NCBI GenBank assembly: GCA_035533335.1 | Contig: DATLUC010000038.1 | Coordinates: 1-5,421, forward strand | Source of the DNA: DATKSS01 sp035533335 | GTDB lineage: Bacteria; Chloroflexota; Dormibacteria; Dormibacterales; Dormibacteraceae | Reading direction: 5' to 3' | Length of the DNA stretch: 5,421 bases | Translations under genes and position numbers: made by a program | Notes under the pieces: model-generated | Told to the model about the DNA's origin: nothing | The model's input: the letters and a program-made list of their open reading frames with translations, nothing else | Databases searched by the model: none | Shown here: positions 1 to 4,741 of the stretch, piece after piece | Layout: every line of letters begins with the position of its first letter | Numbering within the stretch: the first letter of the stretch is position 1

Positions 1-2
1 GC

Positions 3-572
3 CCCCACCACCGCTACCGTCTCGGTCCCCTCCTCCACACCCTGGGCCAACAGCCGACCGAGAGCCACCACCTGCGCGAGAACGCCCGCCCATTCCTGCG
101 GGAGATCAGCCGCGCCACCAACGAGACCGCCATCCTCGGAGAGATCCGGGGCGACCACGTGGTGGTCGTCGAACGGCAGCAGGGCGAACACGCCCTCTCG
201 GTGTCCGCCGCCCTCGGGACCCGGGTGCCGCTCGTGGCCAGCGGCATCGTCAAGGCCGTGCTGGCGGCCATCCCCCCCGAGCAGCGGGCAGCGTTCCTGG
301 CGGAGATCCCGCTGCGCCGCTTCACCGCTCGTTCGCCCAGCCCCCAGCAGCTCATCGCCGCCGTCGCCGCCACGGAGCGGGTAGGCTACGCCATCGACGA
401 GGAGGAGTACCTGGAGGGCGTGTCAGCGGTGGCGGGCGCGATCACCGCAGGGCGGGGCCATGTGGTCGCGGTCATCTACGTGGTCGGCTTCACGGTCCGC
501 CTCACCCCAACGGCCTGGCGCCGGGCTGGTCGTCTGGTGGCCCGCGCCGCCGCCGAACTCTCGACCGCCTGA
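3..572 (+). CDS. IclR-family transcriptional regulator, 5'-truncated by the window edge
   Basis: The frame is open from the first full codon at position 3 to TGA at 570-572, giving 189 residues without the N-terminus. IclR proteins are usually about 250 aa, so roughly 60 residues of the winged-helix DNA-binding domain lie outside the window. The visible part begins at the end of the wing (HHRYRLGPLL, residues 2-11). The effector-binding domain follows: LRENARPFLREI (24-35), a GDHVVVVER strand (50-58), LGTRVPLVASGIVKAVLA (71-88) and the family signature GYAIDEEEYLEGVSAVAGAI (128-147). It ends with a C-terminal helix. Proteins of this family are dimeric, small-molecule-responsive regulators, often of catabolic genes next door. 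The likely target is upstream, off the window, because the genes downstream run the opposite way. The ligand cannot be inferred. The first internal ATG, at 159, falls inside the effector domain and is not the true start. Confidence 0.9.
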   Translation, partial: PHHRYRLGPLLHTLGQQPTESHHLRENARPFLREISRATNETAILGEIRGDHVVVVERQQGEHALSVSAALGTRVPLVASGIVKAVLAAIPPEQRAAFLAEIPLRRFTARSPSPQQLIAAVAATERVGYAIDEEEYLEGVSAVAGAITAGRGHVVAVIYVVGFTVRLTPTAWRRAGRLVARAAAELSTA

Positions 573-582
573 GCTCGGCACC

Positions 583-597
583 GGCCGGCCGCCGGCC
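583..597. repeat. GC-rich palindrome between convergent genes, possible terminator
   Basis: The two 7-base arms GGCCGGC (583-589) and GCCGGCC (591-597) are perfect inverse complements around a single C. As RNA this could fold into a 6-bp stem with a 3-nt loop. It lies in the 67-bp gap between the IclR stop (572) and the stop of the opposing small gene (640), where a bidirectional terminator would be expected. There is no U-tract on either strand, so intrinsic termination is uncertain. GC-rich DNA also produces such palindromes by chance. Confidence 0.3.
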
Positions 598-630
598 ATG
601 GATCGCGCGGACCCCGGAGGACGGCGCCCA

Positions 631-656
631 GCGGTGGCGTCAGGCGGTGGCGTCCG
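631..656. repeat. Tandem 13-bp duplication at the 3' end of the small Cys-cluster gene
   Basis: GCGGTGGCGTCAG (631-643) is followed directly by GCGGTGGCGTCCG (644-656), matching at 12 of 13 positions. The first copy contains the stop codon of the minus-strand gene (TGA, complement of 640-642). The second copy encodes its last residues (SADATA). This looks like a slippage duplication that may have set the present C-terminus. Confidence 0.6.
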
Positions 657-987
657 CACTGACCCGCTGCACGACCTCCTGGAGGGCGAACACCAGGTCG
701 AGAGCCTCGCTGGTCGAGCCGCACTCCAGCGGCAGGCCACGACTGAGGGGCAGGATGGTCCGTTCCAGCTGGGCCAGGGCCATCCAGCAGCCCGGGGGAC
801 ACTGGCCGCAGTGGCGCAGGTTGGCACTCTCCAACCGCCACAGCAGGGCGTCGAGCTGCCCCCGCCAGACCCGCCACTTGGTGTCGGGCCCACGCCGCCC
901 GCCGGCCGCGACAGCCGCGGACGACAGCGCGCCCATCTCCAGGTCCCCGTGCTGGCGCCTCGTACCGGCAGCCGCTCCGTCGACCAT
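640..987 (-). CDS. Uncharacterised small protein with a CX2CX3C cysteine cluster
   Basis: I do not recognise this family. From the ATG at 987 the product is 115 aa. The N-terminal 30 or so residues are Ala/Gly-rich and low in complexity. The rest reads like a real globular protein: KWRVWRGQLDALLWRLESAN, then LRHCGQCPPGCWMALAQLE, then amphipathic helices with a fourth Cys (LECGST), ending VVQRVSADATA. The HCGQCPPGC segment (CX2CX3C plus a preceding His) could bind zinc or an iron-sulfur cluster, but this is inference. G/C-ending codons dominate, which supports this strand over the overlapping plus-strand frames. The start is unsure. An in-frame ATG at 936 (98 aa) has GGGGA seven bases upstream and may be the real one; the 987 ATG has a weaker GGTGGG. 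The gene converges on the IclR gene and lies downstream of ppdK on the same strand, 215 bp away, so it is probably transcribed separately. Confidence 0.6.
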   Translation of the reverse strand: MVDGAAAGTRRQHGDLEMGALSSAAVAAGGRRGPDTKWRVWRGQLDALLWRLESANLRHCGQCPPGCWMALAQLERTILPLSRGLPLECGSTSEALDLVFALQEVVQRVSADATA

Positions 988-1061
988 CCCTACACCCACC
1001 ACACCGAATCCGGGCACCGACGCGCCCCCACGCGCCAGTGCCAATGCCGACCCCGCCGACG

Positions 1062-1080
1062 CCCCGAAACCTGATCGGGG
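1062..1080. other. Stem-loop in the putative leader of the small Cys-cluster gene
   Basis: CCCCGA (1062-1067) and TCGGGG (1075-1080) are perfect inverse complements flanking a 7-base loop, so either strand can form a 6-bp stem. It sits between the candidate -10 at 1121-1126 and the start of the minus-strand gene at 987, in what would be its 5' leader. No U-tract follows, and I recognise no riboswitch class. Confidence 0.3.
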
Positions 1081-1120
1081 ACCGCTCCACACGGACCCCT
1101 GGGCCTCAACGGTGGCGCGG

Positions 1121-1126
1121 AGTATA
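1121..1126 (-). promoter_or_regulatory. Candidate -10 element for the small Cys-cluster gene
   Basis: The minus strand reads TATACT here, one mismatch from TATAAT, in a region otherwise about 70% GC. It would start transcription near 1114 and leave a leader of about 127 nt to the 987 ATG, or about 178 nt to the 936 ATG. No recognisable -35 hexamer lies 16-18 bases upstream (CGTCGC at 17), so the call rests on the -10 alone. Confidence 0.3.
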
Positions 1127-1140
1127 GCGGGTGACCTCGT

Positions 1141-1161
1141 CCCGCGACGCTGGGTCGTGGG
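1141..1161. terminator. Imperfect stem-loop downstream of ppdK, weak terminator candidate
   Basis: CCCGCGAC (1141-1148) and GTCGTGGG (1154-1161) can pair over 8 positions around a 5-base loop. On the plus strand one pair is a G-U wobble. On the minus strand, the sense of ppdK, the same position is a C-A mismatch. It lies about 42 bases after the ppdK stop and has no U-tract, so it is only a weak candidate for the ppdK 3' end. Confidence 0.2.
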
Positions 1162-1202
1162 TTGACGACGGGCGGCGGCCTCTCCTGGCCCCACAGCACG
1201 CG

Positions 1203-3875
1203 TCAGGCGGTCGACCCCCGAGGCCCGACGATGCGGGCCTGCGCCGCCGCCAGCCGGGCCCCCGGCACCCGGAAGGGCGAGCACGACACGTAGTCGAGCC
1301 CCAGCTGCTCGCAGATGGCGATCGATGGCCCGTCGCCCCCATGCTCGCCGCAGATGCCCAGTTCGAGGTCGGGCCGCACCCGGCGCCCCTCCGCTGCGGC
1401 GATCCCCATCAGGCGCCCCACGCCGTCGGCGTCGAGGTGCTCGAAGGGATTGGCCGGCAGGATGCCCTCGGCGACGTAGCGGTTGAGGAACTTGCCCTCG
1501 GCGTCGTCGCGGGAGACCGCGAAGACCGTCTGGGTGAGGTCGTTGGTGCCGAACGAGAAGAACTCCGCCTCCTTGGCGATCTCGCCGGCGGTCAGCGCCG
1601 CGCGCGGTATCTCGATCATGGTGCCGAACTTGTATGGCACCGTCGCGCCCTTCTCTTTCTGCACTGCCTCGGCCACCGGCCTCAGCTGCTCGTGCACGAA
1701 GTGCATCTCGGCGCGGGTTCCGACCAGCGGGATCATGATCTCGGGCCGGGCGTCGATCTTGCGCTTGCGCAGGTTGCACGCCGCCTCCATGATCGCCCGC
1801 ACCTGCATGCGGGTGATCTCCGGGTACAGGATCGAGAGACGCACTCCGCGCAAGCCCAGCATCGGGTTCGCCTCGTGCAGCTCTTCGACGCGAGCCATGA
1901 TCTTCTCGCGCTCCTTCAGCAGCGCCGGGTTCTCGCCCGTGTCCTTGAGGTGCGTGGTCTCGCGGATCAGGTCCTCCAGGCTAGGCAGGAACTCGTGCAA
2001 GGGCGGGTCGATGAGCCGGATGATCACCGGCAGCCCGGCCATCGCCTTGAAGATGCCCTCGAAGTCGCCACGCTGCATCCGCAGGAGCTTGGCCAGTTCT
2101 TTCTCGCGATCCTCGGTCGTCGTTGCCATGATCATCGCCTGCACGACGGGGAGCCGTTCCTGCTCCATGAACATGTGCTCCGTGCGGCACAGCCCGACGC
2201 CCTGCGCGCCGTTCTCCCGCGCCTTGATCGCGTCGCGCGGGTAGTCCGCATTCGCCCAGACCTCCAGTCGGCGGAACTCGTCGGCCCAGCGAAGGATCGC
2301 GCTCGCGGCCGGGTGCTTGCTGAGGGAGCGGGCCTCGATCGTCGGCACGGTCCCGACGTAGACGTCACCGGTGGTGCCGTCGATGGTGATCTGATCGCCC
2401 TGCTTGATCGTCGTGCCGCTGGCGGAGAACACGCGCTTGCGCACGTCGACGTTGATCGCGCTTGCGCCCACGACGCATGGCCTGCCCATGCCACGGGCCA
2501 CCAGCGCCGCGTGGCTCGCCGTGCCGCCGGTCTGCGTCAGGATGCCTTTCGCCTCGACCATCCCGTGCACGTCGTTGGGGTTGGTCTCGACTCGAACCAG
2601 GATCACGGCCTTGCCCTGCTTGCCCCACTCCACCGCGGTGTCCGCGTCGAACACTGCGCCGCCGGATGCCGCACCGGGCGAAGCCGGTACGCCCTTGGCG
2701 AGCGGGTGCACCTTGGCGTTCGGATCGACGCGCGGAAACAGGAGCTGCTCCAGCTGGCGCGGCTCGACGCGGGCGACGGCCTCCTTCTTTGTGATGAGGC
2801 GCTCCTTGACCATGTCCACCGCGATGTTCACCGCTGCTTCGCCGGTGCGCTTGGCCGAGCGGGTCTGCAGCATGTAGAGCTTGCCGCGCTCGATCGTGAA
2901 CTCCAGGTCTTGCACGTCCTTGTAGTGCTTCTCGAGCTGCCGCGCGTACCGGTCGAACTGCGCGTACACCTTTGGCATGTGGCGCTTCAGAGCGCTGATC
3001 TGCTCGGTGTCACGCACGCCGGCCACCACGTCCTCGCCCTGCGCATTGGCAAGGTAGTCGCCGTAGAGCTCCCTTTTGCCGCTGATCGGGTTACGCGTGA
3101 ACGCCACGCCAGTGCCCGACGACTCGCCCATGTTGCCGAACACCATCATCTGGACGTTGACCGCGGTGCCGAGGTCGTCCGAGATGCGCTCCATCTTCCG
3201 ATAGGTTTTCGCGCGATCGGTGTTCCAGGAGCGGAACACCGCTTCGATCGCATCGCGCAGCTGCTCGACGGGATCAGACGGAAATTCAGTTTTCGTCTCT
3301 TCCTTGTAGATGGCGAGAAAGCGCGCGACCAGTGGACGCAGCTGCGCAGGCTTCAGCTCAGGGTCGGTCTTGACCCGGGCGCGCTTCTTCGCGTCGACCA
3401 GCGCGTGCTCAAACTTCTCGCCGTCGATCCCTTTGACCGTCTTGCCGAACATCTGGATGAAGCGGCGTCGGGCATCGAGCGCGAAGCGATCGTCGTGCGT
3501 GAGCAGTGCGAGGCCCTTGGCCGTGTCCTCGTTGAGGCCGAGATTGAGGACGGTGTCCATCATTCCCGGCATGGAGAACTTCGCGCCCGAGCGCACGCTG
3601 ACCAGCAGTGGATCCTTGGAGTCGCCGAACTTCTTGCCGGCATTGCGCTCCAGGACCTTGAGGGCTGCCGTCACCTGGTCCCAAAGGCCGGGTGGGAACT
3701 TGCCGCCGTGGGCCAGGTACGCGCGGCAAGCTTCGGTCGTGATCGTGAAACCGGGAGGCACCGGCATGCCGGCGCGCGTCATCTCTGCCGCGCCGGCGCC
3801 CTTGCCGCCGAGAAGGTCGCGCATCGCCGCCGACCCTTCTTTGAACTGATATACCAATTTTTGTGTTTTCGGCAT
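1203..3875 (-). CDS. ppdK: Pyruvate, phosphate dikinase (EC 2.7.9.1)
   Basis: This cytoplasmic enzyme catalyses ATP + phosphate + pyruvate = AMP + diphosphate + PEP, reversibly, through a phospho-histidine intermediate. At 890 aa it is close to the 874 aa of the Clostridium symbiosum enzyme and appears complete. The ATP-grasp domain covers about residues 1-345: LLGGKGAGAAEM, PVPPGFTITTEAC, Arg95 in VSVRSGAKFSMPGMMDTVLN, then Glu325 and the Gln337/Arg339 pair in LQTRSAKRTG. The swivelling phospho-His domain (about 390-510) carries His455 in GGTASHAALVARGMGRPCV. The PEP/pyruvate TIM barrel (about 520-885) has Arg564 in GLCRTEH, Arg620 in IIRLIDPPLHEF, Glu755 in MIEIPRAA, Asn778 in FGTNDLTQT and catalytic Cys842 in GICGEHGGD. 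These match the known active-site residues with small, consistent offsets. The ATG at 3873-3875 opens the expected N-terminus (KLVYQFKEGS), though only a weak GAG-type RBS precedes it. The first codons are unusually AT-rich. The divergent neighbour starts 46 bp upstream, and no other PEP-metabolism gene is visible. Confidence 0.97.
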   Translation of the reverse strand: MPKTQKLVYQFKEGSAAMRDLLGGKGAGAAEMTRAGMPVPPGFTITTEACRAYLAHGGKFPPGLWDQVTAALKVLERNAGKKFGDSKDPLLVSVRSGAKFSMPGMMDTVLNLGLNEDTAKGLALLTHDDRFALDARRRFIQMFGKTVKGIDGEKFEHALVDAKKRARVKTDPELKPAQLRPLVARFLAIYKEETKTEFPSDPVEQLRDAIEAVFRSWNTDRAKTYRKMERISDDLGTAVNVQMMVFGNMGESSGTGVAFTRNPISGKRELYGDYLANAQGEDVVAGVRDTEQISALKRHMPKVYAQFDRYARQLEKHYKDVQDLEFTIERGKLYMLQTRSAKRTGEAAVNIAVDMVKERLITKKEAVARVEPRQLEQLLFPRVDPNAKVHPLAKGVPASPGAASGGAVFDADTAVEWGKQGKAVILVRVETNPNDVHGMVEAKGILTQTGGTASHAALVARGMGRPCVVGASAINVDVRKRVFSASGTTIKQGDQITIDGTTGDVYVGTVPTIEARSLSKHPAASAILRWADEFRRLEVWANADYPRDAIKARENGAQGVGLCRTEHMFMEQERLPVVQAMIMATTTEDREKELAKLLRMQRGDFEGIFKAMAGLPVIIRLIDPPLHEFLPSLEDLIRETTHLKDTGENPALLKEREKIMARVEELHEANPMLGLRGVRLSILYPEITRMQVRAIMEAACNLRKRKIDARPEIMIPLVGTRAEMHFVHEQLRPVAEAVQKEKGATVPYKFGTMIEIPRAALTAGEIAKEAEFFSFGTNDLTQTVFAVSRDDAEGKFLNRYVAEGILPANPFEHLDADGVGRLMGIAAAEGRRVRPDLELGICGEHGGDGPSIAICEQLGLDYVSCSPFRVPGARLAAAQARIVGPRGSTA

Positions 3876-3921
3876 TTCTCAGTAAGTGTGATCCAACCCG
3901 GCGACGCTACGCTGTTGGTCG
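3876..3921. promoter_or_regulatory. Divergent intergenic region with overlapping -10-like elements
   Basis: These 46 bp separate the start codons of ppdK (-) and the ParB-like gene (+), so the promoters of both lie here or run into the opposite gene. A direct repeat ACGCT-ACGCT (3904-3913) creates TACGCT on the plus strand (3908-3913) and TAGCGT on the minus strand (3909-3904). Both fit TAnnnT and overlap. The plus-strand element would start transcription near 3920, almost on the 3922 ATG, giving a leaderless mRNA. No good -35 boxes are visible, so the assignment is tentative. Confidence 0.35.
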
Positions 3922-4539
3922 ATGGACGACCTCGGGGCGGTCACCGACGACCATGTGATCCTCGCGTGGCTGCAGGCCGAGATCGAGTCGGTCGACTTCC
4001 AGCAGTACATCGTCGGCGATCCCCCCAATCCCGCCTATCTTTCGATGGCGCTGAAGGCCGCCCGCTCGCCGAACCTCAGGGACGATGAGCAGAACGAGCT
4101 GCGGCGCCGGATCATCTCCAAGACGCACGGATTCGGCATGGGCGCGGGCAGCTTCCAGGGGTTGGCCAATGACATCCAGTGGCGCCGGTTCCGCCTCACC
4201 ACCGCAGAGGTCGGCGAGATGCTTTACGCGAGCCACAGCGGTGCCTGGGTGATCCTCGCCCCGGTCACGCGCAAGGTGACCGAGGGCGCGACCAACGTCG
4301 GCCACATGTTCACCGGCGACCAGACCAACATGGTGGTGCTGTCGCTCGCTGCGGGGATCTGTCACTCCGAGAAGAAGCTGCCCGAGATCATCGCGCTGCG
4401 CCATCCGGACGGAAGGCTGGTCATCCTCGAAGGCCACGCGCGGGCGACTGCGATCTCGCTGGAGGCCCACCGGTTCCCGCGTGGGGTCGAGGTCTACGTC
4501 GGTGACTCGCCCAGCGTCGCGACCTGGGCCTACCTGTAG
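3922..4539 (+). CDS. Uncharacterised ParB/sulfiredoxin-like (EGHxR motif) protein
   Basis: The product is 205 aa, soluble, with no signal peptide or membrane segment. I recognise only its C-terminal half. Residues about 145-182 contain LPEIIALRHPDG, then RLVILEGHARATAISL, with EGHAR at 170-174. This resembles the E-G-H/N-x-R motif of the ParB N-terminal/sulfiredoxin-like fold, which binds or hydrolyses nucleotides in several families. The tail VEVYVGDSPSVATWAYL resembles that of uncharacterised bacterial proteins of this type. The N-terminal half (about 1-90: ILAWLQAEIES, then a charged helix DDEQNELRRRII) has no assigned role. There is no HTH or CTP-binding ParB core, so it is not a chromosome-partitioning ParB. 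An in-frame stop at 3889-3891 and the lack of any start codon after it make the ATG at 3922 the only likely start. No Shine-Dalgarno precedes it, in keeping with leaderless translation. It ends 1 bp before the end of the opposing small ORF. Confidence 0.8.
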   Translation: MDDLGAVTDDHVILAWLQAEIESVDFQQYIVGDPPNPAYLSMALKAARSPNLRDDEQNELRRRIISKTHGFGMGAGSFQGLANDIQWRRFRLTTAEVGEMLYASHSGAWVILAPVTRKVTEGATNVGHMFTGDQTNMVVLSLAAGICHSEKKLPEIIALRHPDGRLVILEGHARATAISLEAHRFPRGVEVYVGDSPSVATWAYL

Positions 4540-4540
4540 A

Positions 4541-4666
4541 TCAGCTTCGGGGCTTCAGGAGAAGCATGATCGAGGGTCCCAGGACCGCAATCCAGAGCAA
4601 CCAGCCCAGGAACACGACCCCGACCGCGATGCCGGCTAGCCGCAGGGTGCGGGCCAAGTCCTGCAT
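4541..4666 (-). CDS. Putative small single-pass membrane protein (41 aa)
   Basis: A short ORF from ATG (4664-4666) to TGA (4541-4543) encodes MQDLARTLRL followed by a strongly hydrophobic stretch at about residues 11-37 (AGIAVGVVFLGWLLWIAVLG, then PSIMLLL) and a basic tail KPRS. One transmembrane helix flanked by Arg/Lys is the natural reading. Support for coding is the protein-like composition (hydrophobic core with charged ends) and mostly G/C-ending codons. Against it are the short length, the weak RBS (only AGG, eight bases upstream) and a long open frame running on upstream antisense to the peptidase gene. Its stop lies tail to tail with the ParB-like gene, one base apart. I do not recognise a family; it could be a stand-alone membrane microprotein. 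Confidence 0.5.
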   Translation of the reverse strand: MQDLARTLRLAGIAVGVVFLGWLLWIAVLGPSIMLLLKPRS

Positions 4667-4691
4667 GCCGCAAGCCTGGCATCGAGCAGGC

Positions 4692-4697
4692 CATAAT
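4692..4697 (+). promoter_or_regulatory. Candidate -10 element for the C1 peptidase gene
   Basis: CATAAT differs from TATAAT at one base and is followed by a G/C-rich stretch. It would start transcription near 4704 and give a leader of about 38 nt ending in the strong RBS at 4728. No convincing -35 hexamer is present (CGCAAG at a 17-base spacing). Confidence 0.4.
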
Positions 4698-4727
4698 CCC
4701 GTGCGGGAAGAGGGCCCAGCTGAATTT

Positions 4728-4733
4728 GGAGGA
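4728..4733 (+). promoter_or_regulatory. Ribosome binding site fixing the C1 peptidase start
   Basis: GGAGGA lies eight bases before the ATG at 4742, preceded by AT-rich GAATTT. It is the best Shine-Dalgarno sequence in the window and settles the start of the peptidase gene. Confidence 0.8.
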
Positions 4734-4741
4734 CTAGCGCC

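Noticed and set aside
460..1165. Overlapping plus-strand frames (460-1074 and 647-1165) across the small gene and intergenic region
   Set aside because: Their translations are rich in Pro, Arg, Ser and Gly and have no domain. The minus-strand frame has natural composition and better codon bias.
1162..1167. TTGACG as a plus-strand -35 box
   Set aside because: No -10-like hexamer lies 16-18 bases downstream, and the next gene to the right on this strand starts only at 3922.
988..1779. Upstream extension of the small Cys-cluster gene to a 379-aa protein
   Set aside because: The frame stays open into ppdK only as an alternative frame of that gene. The extra sequence is low-complexity Arg/Gly/Ala-rich, and a possible -10 lies at 1121-1126. 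The start at 987 or 936 is more credible.
1131..4088. A 985-codon open frame on the plus strand covering all of ppdK
   Set aside because: It is antisense to a gene with unmistakable PPDK motifs. Its translation is rich in His, Arg, Leu and Asp with no recognisable domain, as expected for the shadow of a GC-rich gene. It also runs into the ParB-like gene in another frame.
4552..4565. GCTTC-AGGA-GAAGC hairpin as a terminator of the ParB-like gene
   Set aside because: The stem is only 5 bp, there is no U-tract on either strand, and it lies within the codons of the opposing small ORF.
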